A stretch of 26,006 nt of DNA, from assembly GCA_003242645.1 (NCBI GenBank), contig QGVC01000011.1, positions 1 to 26,006 of the forward strand, written 5' to 3'. This DNA is from Pseudomonadota bacterium (lineage in GTDB: Bacteria > Pseudomonadota > Alphaproteobacteria > Rhizobiales > Hyphomicrobiaceae). Positions 15,415 to 24,317 of the stretch are shown here, piece by piece (positions within the stretch are counted from its first letter, which is position 1; each line of letters opens with the position of its first letter). The translations under genes were made by a program, and so were the position numbers. The notes beneath the pieces are model-generated. The model was not told the DNA's origin, did no database searches, and saw only the letters and a list, made by a program, of their open reading frames with translations.

Positions 15415-15443
15415 TTGACCGTCCTTTACCTTTCAGGCTGTAT
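15415..15443 (+). promoter_or_regulatory. probable leuS promoter
   Basis: TTGACC (15415-15420), 17 bp and CTGTAT (15438-15443) match the rhizobial housekeeping consensus. The expected start near 15450 gives a leader of about 30 nt, too short for a riboswitch or T-box. Confidence 0.55.
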
Positions 15444-15478
15444 CGCCCGCGATCGTCACTCGAAAGCACAGTAGCCCC

Positions 15479-18073
15479 ATGGCCATCGAACGCTACAACG
15501 CGCCTGCCCGAGAGAAGCACTGGCAGCAAGTTTGGGAAAGCCGCGACGTCTTCAAGGTTTCGAACGAGGACAAGCGGCCGAAGTGCTATGTGCTCGAGAT
15601 GTTCCCCTATCCCTCTGGCCGCATCCACATGGGCCATGTGCGCAACTACACGATGGGGGATGTCTTCGCCCGCTACAAGCGCGCCAAAGGCTTCAACGTC
15701 CTGCATCCGATGGGGTGGGACGCCTTCGGCATGCCGGCCGAGAACGCGGCTATGGAGCGCAAGGTCCACCCTGCGAAGTGGACCTACGACAACATCGCCA
15801 CCATGCGCTCCCAGCTCAAGTCGATGGGCCTGTCGATCGACTGGTCGCGAGAATTCGCAACTTGCGATGTCGATTATTACCACCAGCAGCAGAAGCTGTT
15901 TCTCGACTTCTATAAGAAGGGGCTCGCTTACCGAGGCGTCGGCAAGGTCAACTGGGACCCCGTCGACCAGACGGTTCTCGCCAACGAACAGGTGATCGAT
16001 GGCCGGGGTTGGCGCTCCGGGGCGCTCGTCGAGACCCGGGAGATGCCGGTCTGGTATTTCAAGATCACCGCCTACGCCGACGAGCTGCTGGAGGCCTTGA
16101 ACGAGCTGACGCGCTGGCCCGAGAAGGTCCGCGTCATGCAGGCCAACTGGATCGGCCGCTCCGAAGGCTTGCTGATGAAGTATGCCTTGGCGGGCGACAA
16201 GCTTCCGGCCGGCTGGAAAGAACTCGAGGTCTTCACCACCCGGGCCGACACGATCTTCGGTGGCAGCTTCTGCGCTTTGTCTCCTGATCACCCGCTGACC
16301 AAGGAGCTCGCCAAGTCGAATCCTGACCTGGCGGCCTTCGTGGAGGAGTGCCGCCGTGTCGGTACGTCCGAGGAGGAAATTATTCGGGTCGATAAGAAGG
16401 GATTCGACACGGGGCTCACTGCAACGCATCCGTTGATCCCCGATCGCCGCTTGCCCGTGTACGTCGCCAACTTCGTGCTGATGGGCTACGGAACGGGCGC
16501 AATCTTCGGTTGCCCCGCCCATGATCAGCGCGACTTCGAATTCGCCACCAAGTATGGATTGCCAATCGTCCCGGTAGTGATCCCTGAGGGGCAGGACCCA
16601 GCCACCTTTGATCTCGGGGGCGAGGCCTACGACGGCCCAGGCCGCCTCGCCAACTCGGAGTTCCTGAACGGACTGACGATCGACGAAGCCAAGGCCGAGG
16701 TTGCCCGCCGGATAGAAGCCATCGGCAAAGGCGAGCGGCGCATTATGTACCGGCTGCGTGACTGGGGCATCTCGCGCCAGCGCTACTGGGGTTGTCCGAT
16801 CCCGATCATTCACTGTGACTCCTGTGGGATCGTGCCGGTGCCGGAAGACCAGCTTCCGGTGCGCCTGCCAGAGGACGTGACTTTCGATGTTCCTGGCAAT
16901 CCGCTGGAGCGGCACCCGACGTGGAAGCATGTCGATTGCCCGTCTTGCGGCAAGCCGGCGCGGCGCGAGACGGACACGATGGACACGTTCGTCGACAGCT
17001 CCTGGTACTACGCGCGGTTCTGCGCACCCCACGCCGATGTGCCGGTAGACCTGGAAGCGGCCAAGTACTGGCTGCCCGTCGATCAGTACATCGGTGGTAT
17101 CGAGCACGCGATTCTGCACCTGCTCTACTCGCGCTTCTTCGCCCGCGCGATGGTGGAGACCGGCCACCTGCACGTGAAGGAGCCGTTTGCGGGCCTGTTC
17201 ACGCAGGGGATGGTCACCCACGAAACCTACTCGAAGAACGGCAAATGGCTGCTGCCGAGCGAGGTGCGAATCGAGGGCGAAGGCGACCAGCGGCGCGCCT
17301 ACGAGATCGCTACCGGCGAGCCGGTCGAGATCGGCCCCATCGAGAAGATGTCGAAGTCAAAGAAGAACCTGGTCGACCCCGATGACATCATCTCGACCTA
17401 TGGGGCGGATTGCGCCCGTTGGTTCATGCTTTCCGACAGCCCGCCCGAGCGCGACGTCATTTGGACCGAAGCTGGAATTGCAGGTGCAAGTCGATTCATG
17501 CAGCGCGTTTGGCGGCTGGTGAACGAGGCCCTGGCTGTGGCCGCCCCGAAAGGTGCCCCAAAGCCTGCCGAGTTCGGCCCCGACGCGGACGCCCTCCGCC
17601 GGGCGACACATCGAGCCCTCTATCGTGTGGGCCAGAACATCGAGAATCTGCGGTTCAATCTTGCCGTTGCACAGATCTACGAGCTCACAAACACACTTCA
17701 GTCCGTACTCGGAAAGCAAAGTCCGGGCCTAGACTGGGCTATTCGCGAGTGCCTTGAGATTCTCGTGCAAATGTTCGGCCCGATGATGCCGCATTTGGCT
17801 GAAGAATGCTGGGAGCGGCTTGGTTACAACACCTTGCTTGCAGATCAACCTTGGCCTGTCGTGGAGGAGGCCCTTCTCGTTGACGATACGATCACCATTG
17901 CCGTACAGGTGAATGGTAAGCGCAGGGACGAGCTGACGATCGCCAGAAACGCGACCACCGCTGAAATCGAGGCAGCAGCCTTGAAACTGGAGCCGGTTAT
18001 CCGAGCTCTGGGCGGGCGGCCGGTGAAGAAGGTGATCGTCGTGCCGCAGAGGATCGTGAATGTGGTTGCCTAG
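15479..18073 (+). CDS. leuS: leucyl-tRNA synthetase
   Basis: 864 residues, normal for bacterial LeuRS. It charges tRNA-Leu in the cytoplasm. The HIGH-type motif is [11 protein letters not shown] (44-54, HMGH at 50-53). The CP1 editing domain shows [13 protein letters not shown], the TGLTATHPL strand and [28 protein letters not shown] and the zinc-like CDSCG/CPSCG knuckles precede the catalytic-loop motif KMSKS at 623-627. The anticodon-binding domain and C-terminal domain ([18 protein letters not shown] ending) are complete. The ATG at 15479 has no strong Shine-Dalgarno. It is first in an operon with lptE, whose start overlaps the leuS end by 14 nt, and holA. Confidence 0.98.
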   Translation: MAIERYNAPAREKHWQQVWESRDVFKVSNEDKRPKCYVLEMFPYPSGRIHMGHVRNYTMGDVFARYKRAKGFNVLHPMGWDAFGMPAENAAMERKVHPAKWTYDNIATMRSQLKSMGLSIDWSREFATCDVDYYHQQQKLFLDFYKKGLAYRGVGKVNWDPVDQTVLANEQVIDGRGWRSGALVETREMPVWYFKITAYADELLEALNELTRWPEKVRVMQANWIGRSEGLLMKYALAGDKLPAGWKELEVFTTRADTIFGGSFCALSPDHPLTKELAKSNPDLAAFVEECRRVGTSEEEIIRVDKKGFDTGLTATHPLIPDRRLPVYVANFVLMGYGTGAIFGCPAHDQRDFEFATKYGLPIVPVVIPEGQDPATFDLGGEAYDGPGRLANSEFLNGLTIDEAKAEVARRIEAIGKGERRIMYRLRDWGISRQRYWGCPIPIIHCDSCGIVPVPEDQLPVRLPEDVTFDVPGNPLERHPTWKHVDCPSCGKPARRETDTMDTFVDSSWYYARFCAPHADVPVDLEAAKYWLPVDQYIGGIEHAILHLLYSRFFARAMVETGHLHVKEPFAGLFTQGMVTHETYSKNGKWLLPSEVRIEGEGDQRRAYEIATGEPVEIGPIEKMSKSKKNLVDPDDIISTYGADCARWFMLSDSPPERDVIWTEAGIAGASRFMQRVWRLVNEALAVAAPKGAPKPAEFGPDADALRRATHRALYRVGQNIENLRFNLAVAQIYELTNTLQSVLGKQSPGLDWAIRECLEILVQMFGPMMPHLAEECWERLGYNTLLADQPWPVVEEALLVDDTITIAVQVNGKRRDELTIARNATTAEIEAAALKLEPVIRALGGRPVKKVIVVPQRIVNVVA

Positions 18074-18626
18074 GGGGCAAGGCTCCTCAGCTTCGAAATC
18101 ATGGACTTGGGGCGGTACGGCGCGCTGGATGGCGGTCGTGATGCTTCTTGCGCCGACGCTGGCTGCCTGCGAGGGTAGTACCGGCTTCCGCCCCATGTAC
18201 GGCGCTGCCACTCTCGCCGATACCGAAGCGAAGCTTGCCTCTGTCTCGTTCGGACCGATTCCCGGCCGCGTTGGCCAGAAGATCCGCAATGAGCTGATCT
18301 TCCATTCGACAGGCGGCGGCTCGCCTCTGCCTCCGAAGTACCATGTCGACATCGCTATCCGCCAGCAAATCGTTTCGACGCTGGTGCGCAAGGATGGTGA
18401 GTCGCAGAGCCAAGTTTATAATCTCGAAGCCAAGTTTCAGCTGATTCGCATTGCCGACAACGCTGTGCTGTTGGAAGGCACTAGCTACGGCCGGGCCAGC
18501 TTCGAGCGGTACGACTCGATTTACTCGAACGTGAAGGCCCGCGAGGATGCCGAGAATCGTGCGGCACGCGCGGTGGCGCAGGACATCAAGACTCGGCTCG
18601 CCGCCTTCCTCTCTGGAACAGCTTAA
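18060..18626 (+). CDS. lptE: LPS-assembly lipoprotein LptE
   Basis: 188 residues. A hydrophobic segment ends in the lipobox LAAC with lipidated Cys at 37, so the mature protein should sit on the inner face of the outer membrane. The body begins [10 protein letters not shown], the familiar LptE/RlpB opening, followed by the beta-alpha sandwich. LptE plugs the LptD barrel that inserts LPS. The start overlaps leuS by 14 nt with an AGAGGA ribosome-binding site 7 nt away, indicating translational coupling. The leader before the lipobox is long for a lipoprotein; M24 (18129) is a possible later start. leuS-lptE-holA is the common alphaproteobacterial order. Confidence 0.88.
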   Translation: MWLPRGQGSSASKSWTWGGTARWMAVVMLLAPTLAACEGSTGFRPMYGAATLADTEAKLASVSFGPIPGRVGQKIRNELIFHSTGGGSPLPPKYHVDIAIRQQIVSTLVRKDGESQSQVYNLEAKFQLIRIADNAVLLEGTSYGRASFERYDSIYSNVKAREDAENRAARAVAQDIKTRLAAFLSGTA

Positions 18627-18677
18627 GGGCGGGCTGGTCATGACCCTGGCGGTCGTAGCCGCCAACGACGAGATCGT

Positions 18678-19727
18678 ATGACGGCCATCAAAGCTCAGCA
18701 GGCCGAACAATTTCTGAAGACACTCGACCTACGGTACCGTGCCATCCTGCTGTACGGCACTGACGCAGGTGTCATTGCGGAAAGGGCTCGGACAGCAGCC
18801 AAGAAACTTGCTGAATCCAGCGACCCGCCGGGCGAAATCCTTCGCATCGAGGACGCAGACCTCGAACTCGAACCGGACCGCCTTCTTGTCGAATCACAGA
18901 CGATTCCCATGTTCGGCGGTCCGAAAGTCATTCATACCCGCGCCAGTCGCAGGGTGAATGCGCAGGTGCTCCAGCCATTATTGCAGAATGGTGCCCTCGC
19001 GGGAGCCTTGGTGGTCGAAGCAGGCAATCTCCGTCCCGACGACTCTCTTAGAGTGCTTTTCGAGAAATCCCCCAACGCGGCGGCGGTTGCCTGTTATGCC
19101 GATGAGACCCGCACTCTGGATTCGATCATCAGCGAAACCCTAGAGCAGGCCGGCGTCACCATCACGCGGGAAGCGCGGGAGGCTCTTATCGCGCGTCTAG
19201 GCGCCGATCGCGCCCTTACCCGCGGTGAGCTCGAGAAGCTCGTGTTGTATACGCGCAGCAAACGCCAGATCACCATTGATGATGTCGATGCCATCGTTGG
19301 CGACGCTTCCGAGCTGGCAATCGAAACTGTGGTCCTGGCCGCTGCGTCCGGAGACGCACGCCGCGCCGTTCAGGAGTTCGACCGGGTTGTTGCATCCGGC
19401 GAGAGCCCGCAGGCGGTCATCTCGGCGGTACAACGGCATATGCAACGCCTTCATCGGCTGCGAGCGAGCCTTGAACGCGGTCAGTCCATGGATGCCGCTT
19501 TACGGCAGCTCCGGCCACCGATCCATTTCAAGACCCGCCCCCATCTCGAGGCCCAATGCCGGATTTGGACCATCGAGAAGCTGAACACCTCATTTTCGCA
19601 CATTGCAGATGCTGCCAAGGAAGCGCGCCTCAACTCGGCCGTGGAAGCTTCCATTGCCGAACGGCTCCTCCTGGATATCGCCCACACGGCGAAGAGCGAC
19701 GCATCCGCCCGCAGTACACAAGCGTAA
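18678..19727 (+). CDS. holA: DNA polymerase III delta subunit
   Basis: 349 residues, expected length. Delta is the clamp-loader subunit that opens the beta sliding clamp. The N-terminal AAA+-like domain begins RYRAILLYGTDAGVIAERA, with LLVESQTIPMFGGPKVIHTRA typical of HolA. The middle helical domain has GADRALTRGELEKLVLYTRSKRQITIDDVDAIVGDASE, and the C-terminal collar domain contains HMQRLHRLRASLERGQSMDAALRQLRPPIHFK. The Walker A site is degenerate, as normal for delta. It is third in the leuS operon; a 6-bp stem-loop (18647-18664) sits just before the start. In many Rhizobiales holA faces parB directly, but here about 3.7 kb intervenes. Confidence 0.93.
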   Translation: MTAIKAQQAEQFLKTLDLRYRAILLYGTDAGVIAERARTAAKKLAESSDPPGEILRIEDADLELEPDRLLVESQTIPMFGGPKVIHTRASRRVNAQVLQPLLQNGALAGALVVEAGNLRPDDSLRVLFEKSPNAAAVACYADETRTLDSIISETLEQAGVTITREAREALIARLGADRALTRGELEKLVLYTRSKRQITIDDVDAIVGDASELAIETVVLAAASGDARRAVQEFDRVVASGESPQAVISAVQRHMQRLHRLRASLERGQSMDAALRQLRPPIHFKTRPHLEAQCRIWTIEKLNTSFSHIADAAKEARLNSAVEASIAERLLLDIAHTAKSDASARSTQA

Positions 19728-19729
19728 GG

Positions 19730-19757
19730 TTGCAGCGCGGCCGCTCCTGCATATAGT
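19730..19757 (+). promoter_or_regulatory. probable promoter of the adenosine kinase gene
   Basis: TTGCAG (19730-19735), a 16-bp spacer and TATAGT (19752-19757), just after the holA stop. A start near 19764 gives a leader of about 20 nt containing GGGGGAG. Confidence 0.5.
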
Positions 19758-19783
19758 GCGCCCGATGATCTGCGGGGGAGCAC

Positions 19784-20782
19784 ATGAGCAATTGCCAGTT
19801 TGACGTCGTCGGAATCGGCAACGCGATCGTCGACATCATTGGCCAATGCGATGACGATTTCCTGGCCCGTCATAACGCCCCGAAAGGGCACATGCGGCTC
19901 ATAGATTTCGACACCGCGACTCGCCTCTACGCCGATATGGGCCCCGCCATAGAGATCTCCGGTGGCTCAGTCGCCAACACGATGGTCGGCATTGCCTCGC
20001 TGGGCGGTCGCGCTGCATTCATCGGCAAGGTCGCCCAAGACGAATTCGGCCGTATCTTCGCACACGATATTCGATCGGCTGGCGTCCATTTCGAGACAGC
20101 GCCGTCCTCCTCCGGCCTGCCAACAGCCCGATCGCTCATTCTCGTCACTCCCGACGGGGAGCGGACGATGAACACCTATCTCGGCGTCAGCCCTTACCTT
20201 AATCGAGGAGAGGTTGACCCTGAGGTGATCCGCGCCGCCGGCATCGTTTTCCTGGAAGGCTATCTTTTCGACCGCCCTGAAGCGAAGGACGCATTTCGTC
20301 AGGCGGCCGAGATTGCTGCAGCTGCCGGACGAAAAGTAGCCCTCAGCCTTTCAGACAAGTTTTGCGTCGACCGCCACCGCGAGGAGTTTCTCGCTCTCGT
20401 CCGAAACAACATCGACATTCTGATTGCCAACGAAAGCGAGATCACGGCGCTTTATCAGGTTGAGATGTTCGATGATGCGGTCCCGCTTGCCCAGGCTGAT
20501 ACGCAATTGGCTGTGCTTACCCGCAGCGCTAAGGGATCCGTGATTTGCGCGCACGGTCAGGAGCCGATCCAAATTCAGGCTCAACGCGTTGACAACGTCG
20601 TTGACGTCACTGGCGCGGGCGACCTCTACGCTGCGGGCTTCCTCCACGGCCTCGCTGCAGGCCTGAGCCTGGAAGTCGCGGGACGCCTAGGAAGCCTGGC
20701 CGCCGCGGAGGTCATCAGCCATTTTGGGGCACGACCCCAGCAAAGCCTGGCGGCCTTGGCCAAGGCGCATAACCTCATCTGA
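19784..20782 (+). CDS. adenosine kinase-type PfkB sugar kinase
   Basis: 332 residues. The N-terminus FDVVGIGNAIVDII and the glycine-rich ISGGSVANTMVGIASLGGRAAFIGKVAQDEFG are the PfkB ribokinase signature 1. The second signature, DVTGAGDLYAAGFLHGL, places the catalytic base at D280. The overall pattern (SDKFCVDRHREEF, NIDILIANESEITALY) is that of alphaproteobacterial adenosine kinases, which make AMP from adenosine, for instance adenosine released by the methyl cycle. Inosine/guanosine or another PfkB substrate cannot be excluded. The ATG at 19784 has a GGGGGAGCAC ribosome-binding site. It follows holA by 56 bp and has its own promoter. Confidence 0.88.
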   Translation: MSNCQFDVVGIGNAIVDIIGQCDDDFLARHNAPKGHMRLIDFDTATRLYADMGPAIEISGGSVANTMVGIASLGGRAAFIGKVAQDEFGRIFAHDIRSAGVHFETAPSSSGLPTARSLILVTPDGERTMNTYLGVSPYLNRGEVDPEVIRAAGIVFLEGYLFDRPEAKDAFRQAAEIAAAAGRKVALSLSDKFCVDRHREEFLALVRNNIDILIANESEITALYQVEMFDDAVPLAQADTQLAVLTRSAKGSVICAHGQEPIQIQAQRVDNVVDVTGAGDLYAAGFLHGLAAGLSLEVAGRLGSLAAAEVISHFGARPQQSLAALAKAHNLI

Positions 20783-20957
20783 TTTCCGGCAAACCATACG
20801 TACGCGCTTGGTGCCATCCTCAGTTGGCGCTCGATTTTCACACGCTCTGTTAACGAAATAATCCAACCGCTTGTCTGCTGCAGGCAAATTCCGACGCGAG
20901 AAGCGCCAACCCGCCAGGAACCCATCCCGATTGGCGACGTTCAGATGCTCAGCAAAC

Positions 20958-20972
20958 CGACCCGTTGGGTCG
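20958..20972 (+). promoter_or_regulatory. stem-loop next to the ribosome-binding site of the Arg/Tyr-rich protein
   Basis: CGACCC (20958-20963) pairs with GGGTCG (20967-20972) around GTT, ending 1 nt before the AGGAGAGGAG ribosome-binding region (20974-20983). It could influence translation; no regulator is apparent. Confidence 0.35.
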
Positions 20973-20990
20973 CAGGAGAGGAGTATCGCG

Positions 20991-21878
20991 ATGACAAGTC
21001 GCCGATTGTTGCTGCTCGCCGGATGCTCGCTAGCGCTGGGTACCTGGATAGGAGCAGCTCAGGCCAAGCCGGCAGCTTTTGCTGCTACTGCATTAACTCC
21101 GGAAGCAAAGTCACCCGTCGAAGCAGTTCATTATCGCCGTGGCTTCCGAGCTTACAGGGCGACAGGTTTCCGCTTCTATGGTCCGCGCAGGTTCTACAGG
21201 GGTGCCGCATTCTACGGACCGCGCTTTTACAGACGCGCCTATTGGGGACCGCGGTGGTACGGCGCAAGATACTGGGCCCCACGCCGCTACTACTACAGGG
21301 CTCGTTACTGGCGGCCGCGGGTAGCCTACTGGGGTCCAACCTTTTACTGGCGTCCCCGTGCCTACTACTGGCGGCCGCGATACTACCGTCCCATCAGATA
21401 CTATCGTCCCTGGTACTATCGGCCCGCTTATCGCTACTATTACTACAGGCCGGCCTACACCTACACTCCGTGGGTAGCTTATTGGGGCTATCGGACCATC
21501 GGGCCACGGTATTGGGGCCCGCGGTATTACCGCACCTATAGGTACTACGCTCCGCGCAGGTTCTATCGCCGGTACTACGCACCGCGTAGGTATTACGCCC
21601 CACGGAGGTTCTACAGGAGATATTACGCTCCACGGCGTTACTATGCCCCACGCCGCTCTTATCGCCGGTATTACGCTCCGCGCCGCTTCTACGCCCCGCG
21701 CAGGTCTTACCGGAGGTACTACGCCCCACGACGCTTCTATGCCCCGCGGCGCTTCCAAGGACCTCGGCGCACCTTCGCTCCACGCAGGTTCTATCAGCCA
21801 CGCCAAGTCCGCCGCTTCTATCAGGCCCCACGGCGTAGTTTCGGTATGAGGGCAGCACCTCGCCGCATTCGCCGCTAA
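20991..21878 (+). CDS. exported Arg/Tyr-rich tandem-repeat protein, function unknown
   Basis: 295 residues. The N-terminus MTSRRLLLLAGC, hydrophobic core and GAAQA cleavage point to Sec export around residue 25. LAGC at 9-12 resembles a lipobox, but it is probably too close to the start for a lipoprotein. From residue 48 onward the protein is almost entirely Arg, Tyr, Phe, Trp, Pro, Ala and Gly (by hand count 76 Arg and 58 Tyr in all, no Asp, two Glu). W-G-P-R and Y-W-R-P-R motifs dominate 60-180. Four 16-residue repeats of the form RRYYAPRRYYAPRRFY occupy 193-256. The predicted charge is extremely positive. I chose the ATG at 20991 because the signal peptide begins there behind AGGAGAGGAG. 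A strong terminator follows. I know no functional family; surface, matrix or LPS/nucleic-acid binding are guesses. Confidence 0.8.
   Translation: MTSRRLLLLAGCSLALGTWIGAAQAKPAAFAATALTPEAKSPVEAVHYRRGFRAYRATGFRFYGPRRFYRGAAFYGPRFYRRAYWGPRWYGARYWAPRRYYYRARYWRPRVAYWGPTFYWRPRAYYWRPRYYRPIRYYRPWYYRPAYRYYYYRPAYTYTPWVAYWGYRTIGPRYWGPRYYRTYRYYAPRRFYRRYYAPRRYYAPRRFYRRYYAPRRYYAPRRSYRRYYAPRRFYAPRRSYRRYYAPRRFYAPRRFQGPRRTFAPRRFYQPRQVRRFYQAPRRSFGMRAAPRRIRR
21567..21758 (+). repeat. four tandem 48-bp coding repeats (16-residue units)
   Basis: Residues 193-256 read as four consecutive units of RRYYAPRR[YF]YAPRR[FS][YQ]. The amino-acid repeat is nearly exact, while the DNA copies use different Arg codons (CGC, CGG, CGT, CGA, AGG, AGA) and both Tyr codons, so the DNA identity is lower than the protein identity. 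Confidence 0.85.
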
Positions 21879-21906
21879 CCAAGCGAACTTGACGAGTTGT
21901 ATGTAT

Positions 21907-21940
21907 GTCGCCGCCTCTCATCCGGGGCGGCGACCCTTTT
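21907..21940 (+). terminator. intrinsic terminator of the Arg/Tyr-rich protein gene
   Basis: GTCGCCGCC (21907-21915) pairs with GGCGGCGAC (21926-21934) around 10 nt, followed by CC and TTTT (21937-21940). It sits 28 bp past the stop and before the convergent coaA end. Confidence 0.8.
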
Positions 21941-21951
21941 CGGATGTTGTC

Positions 21952-22932
21952 TTAAATCTTCCTTAACGCCACACTCTCGACCTTGTGATCCGGGCCTTTC
22001 CGGAGAATGAGACTTGCCCGTTGCCGCGTCGGCAGGATGTTTTCTTCGAGATTCTTCAGGTTGATTGTCCGCCAGATCTCGATAGCTCGCGCCTGGGCTG
22101 CTTCCGGAGAGAGGTGGGCATACCGGTGAAAGTACGCTGCGGGGTCCCGGAATGCTGTAGTCCGCAGCTTCATGAATCTCGCCACGTACCACTCCTCGAT
22201 CACCTTCGCATCGGCATCGATGTAGATCGAGAAGTCGAAGAAGTCGGATACGAACGGAATGGCCTTGCCATCCCGCGGCAACCGCGCCGGCTGCAGAACA
22301 TTGAGCCCCTCGACGATCAGGATGTCGGGCCGCTCCACGACGATCTTCTGTCCAGGAAGGATGTCGTAGTGGAAGTGGGAGTACACGGGTGCCTCGACCC
22401 GGTCCCGTCCCGACTTCACATCCGCCAAGAAGTTGAGCAGCTTGGCCGTGTCGAAGCTCTCGGGAAAGCCCTTTCGATTCATAAGGCCCCGGGCCTCGAG
22501 CTCCTTGTTCGGCAGCAAGAATCCGTCCGTCGTAATGAGATCGACGCGCGGATGGTCCGGCCACCGAGCAAGTAAAGCCTGCAGGACTCGAGACGTCGTG
22601 CTTTTCCCAACCGCGACCGAACCGGCAATGCCTAGAATGAAAGGTACCTTGACATCCTTGTGCCCGAGAAACCGCGCCGTTACAGCGTGCAACTCTTGCG
22701 CGGCGGCGACATACAGATTGAGGAGCCGAGATAACGGCAGATAGATCTGCTCCACCTCCTCCATGGAGAGCTCTTGCATAAGGCCGGAGAGCTGCTCCAG
22801 GTCGCGCTCCACCAGCGTCATAGGCGTATCGGCACGCAGCCGCGCCCACTCCTCGCGGGTGAAGACGTGATACGGAGAAAACTGGATGGTGGACTTGCCT
22901 GCCATGTCCAACCGAGGAGCCGGTAATGTCAT
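21952..22932 (-). CDS. coaA: type I pantothenate kinase
   Basis: 326 residues. It phosphorylates pantothenate, the first and usually CoA-inhibited step of CoA synthesis. The P-loop is [12 protein letters not shown] at 101-112. [30 protein letters not shown] and [11 protein letters not shown] are all typical of the bacterial CoaA family, and the C-terminus [20 protein letters not shown] is conserved. The start overlaps the hisE stop by ATGA (22929-22932), indicating coupling. hisE-coaA is a familiar pair in Rhizobiales at the end of the his cluster, but hisBHAF are not next to it here. Confidence 0.96.
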   Translation of the reverse strand: MTLPAPRLDMAGKSTIQFSPYHVFTREEWARLRADTPMTLVERDLEQLSGLMQELSMEEVEQIYLPLSRLLNLYVAAAQELHAVTARFLGHKDVKVPFILGIAGSVAVGKSTTSRVLQALLARWPDHPRVDLITTDGFLLPNKELEARGLMNRKGFPESFDTAKLLNFLADVKSGRDRVEAPVYSHFHYDILPGQKIVVERPDILIVEGLNVLQPARLPRDGKAIPFVSDFFDFSIYIDADAKVIEEWYVARFMKLRTTAFRDPAAYFHRYAHLSPEAAQARAIEIWRTINLKNLEENILPTRQRASLILRKGPDHKVESVALRKI

Positions 22933-23264
22933 GACGCGCTGCCAGTGCCAGCGCGAGCCGCCTTCTCCGCGAGCCCGGAAGTTCCCATCCGCCGTTCCAG
23001 CTCCGAAAGGACCTTCTCCCAGCTCACTTCCCGAGCTTCGAGCAGAACGAGCAGATGATAGAGAAGGTCTGCTGCTTCGCTGACCAGCGCACTCTCGTCT
23101 TGGCTGATCCCGGCTATGACTGTTTCCAGCGCCTCTTCACCGAGCTTGCGGGCGCATCCCGCGGGACCTCCATCGAGCAGCTGACGCGTGTAGGAGCGTT
23201 CCGCGTCCTCTCCTCGCCGCTCCCGGATGGTTGCAGCCAACCGCTCTAGAGTATCCTTGCTCAT
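22929..23264 (-). CDS. hisE: phosphoribosyl-ATP pyrophosphatase
   Basis: 111 residues, usual for a stand-alone HisE. It removes pyrophosphate from phosphoribosyl-ATP in histidine biosynthesis. The family core is [15 protein letters not shown] ([14 protein letters not shown]), then [17 protein letters not shown], which carries the Mg-binding acidic residues of the MazG-like helical fold. [17 protein letters not shown] precedes it. I chose the ATG at 23262-23264; seven extra codons upstream overlap a GC hairpin. No HisI is fused to it. It is co-directional with parB upstream (137-bp gap) and overlaps coaA by 4 bp. Confidence 0.95.
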   Translation of the reverse strand: MSKDTLERLAATIRERRGEDAERSYTRQLLDGGPAGCARKLGEEALETVIAGISQDESALVSEAADLLYHLLVLLEAREVSWEKVLSELERRMGTSGLAEKAARAGTGSAS

Positions 23265-23274
23265 AATAAGAACT

Positions 23275-23299
23275 CCGCCCGGCACGCTCTGCCGGGCGG
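23275..23299 (-). terminator. GC-rich hairpin between parB and hisE
   Basis: CCGCCCGGC (23275-23283) and GCCGGGCGG (23291-23299) form a 9-bp stem with a 7-nt loop. On the minus strand it is followed by only a loose T-rich GTTCTTATT, so termination of the parAB transcript is possible but not certain. It overlaps the expected start of the hisE transcript. Confidence 0.4.
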
Positions 23300-23300
23300 G

Positions 23301-23329
23301 ACAACACCAACTGGATCAAACCACGTCAA
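23301..23329 (-). promoter_or_regulatory. possible hisE-coaA promoter
   Basis: Minus strand TTGACG (23329-23324), 17 bp, TGTTGT (23306-23301). Good -35 and spacing, mediocre -10. Confidence 0.4.
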
Positions 23330-23401
23330 GCGGTGAGTTGCTGCGGCAGTACTGCTATTCGCCTTTTGCAACCGCCTCCAAAACTCGGATGTGAGTACAG
23401 C

Positions 23402-24274
23402 CTATATCGTGTGCGACCCAATCAAGCGCATCCGGATATAATCCAGCTGATCGTAATTGCCATACTTGATTACCAGAGTGCCGCTTTCGCCGGATCCGCG
23501 CCTGATCTCGACTTTCAGCCCCAGGAGGTCGGATAGCTCCTTCTCGAACGCCAGCGTGTCGGGCGTTTTTTCCCGCTTACGGCTGGTCTGCCCGCTCGAC
23601 CCCGATTGCACTAGCGCCTCGACCTCGCGAACATTCATGTCGCGCTCGATGATCCGCTGGGCGAGAGCCTCGGCATCCTCCCGACCAACGAGCGCTCGCG
23701 CGTGCCCGGCCGTCAGCTTGCCTTCCTGAACGAGCGCCTGGACCGACTCCGGCAGCTTCAACAGCCTGAGCGTGTTGGCCAAATGGCTGCGGCTCTTTCC
23801 GATGACCTCCGCCAGTTGGTCCTGCGTGTAGCCGAAGCGTTCGATCAGCTCCCGATAACCGATGGCTTCTTCGATCGGATTGAGATCGGCCCGCTGAACG
23901 TTCTCGATGATGCCAAGCTCGAGGACTTCCTGGTCCGTAAGGTCCCGAACGATACAAGGAACGGAGTGTAGCCCGACGCGTTGCGCCGCGCGCCACCGCC
24001 TCTCGCCGGCGACAATCTCGTATCCGCCGGCATTCCGGTCCGGCCGCACAACGATTGGCTGAACGAGCCCACGCTGGCGGATCGACTCTGCCAGCTCGGC
24101 AAGATCCTCCTCGTTGAACTCCCGCCGGGGGTTGAGCGGACTGGCTCGGATCTGATCGATCGGGACCAACCTCTGCTCGCCTTCCGTCGGCAGCTTCGGT
24201 TCCGAAAGAACCGGATCACCAATGAGAGATGCGAGACCCCTGCCAAGCCGGCTCTTCTGGAGTGGAGCTCCCAT
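23402..24274 (-). CDS. parB: chromosome-partitioning protein ParB
   Basis: 290 residues. It begins SRLGRGLASLIGD, the ParA-stimulating N-terminal peptide. The CTP-binding domain shows GGYEIVAGERRWRAAQ (GERRWRA at 90-96) and ENVQRADLNPIEEA (124-137). A helix-turn-helix (about 148-172, YTQDQLAEVIGKSRSHLANTLRLL) binds parS, and the C-terminal dimerisation domain ends the protein. It loads at parS as a CTP-dependent sliding clamp and segregates the origin region with ParA. The ATG at 24272-24274 follows GGAAAGG. A parS match lies about 1.5 kb away, inside rsmG. Confidence 0.97.
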   Translation of the reverse strand: MGAPLQKSRLGRGLASLIGDPVLSEPKLPTEGEQRLVPIDQIRASPLNPRREFNEEDLAELAESIRQRGLVQPIVVRPDRNAGGYEIVAGERRWRAAQRVGLHSVPCIVRDLTDQEVLELGIIENVQRADLNPIEEAIGYRELIERFGYTQDQLAEVIGKSRSHLANTLRLLKLPESVQALVQEGKLTAGHARALVGREDAEALAQRIIERDMNVREVEALVQSGSSGQTSRKREKTPDTLAFEKELSDLLGLKVEIRRGSGESGTLVIKYGNYDQLDYIRMRLIGSHTI

Positions 24275-24317
24275 GACCTTTCCGTTCTCCTGATGTCCTT
24301 ATTTGCTGCCGGTTGCC

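Noticed and set aside
15404..17221. 605-codon open frame on the minus strand opposite leuS
   Set aside because: It is fully antisense to an intact, motif-complete leuS. Long antisense frames are normal in high-GC genes, and the sequence has no recognisable domain.
21111..21806. Minus-strand frame rich in Val, Pro and Ile opposite the Arg/Tyr protein
   Set aside because: It mirrors the repeats of the plus strand. The plus-strand frame has the signal peptide, ribosome-binding site and terminator.
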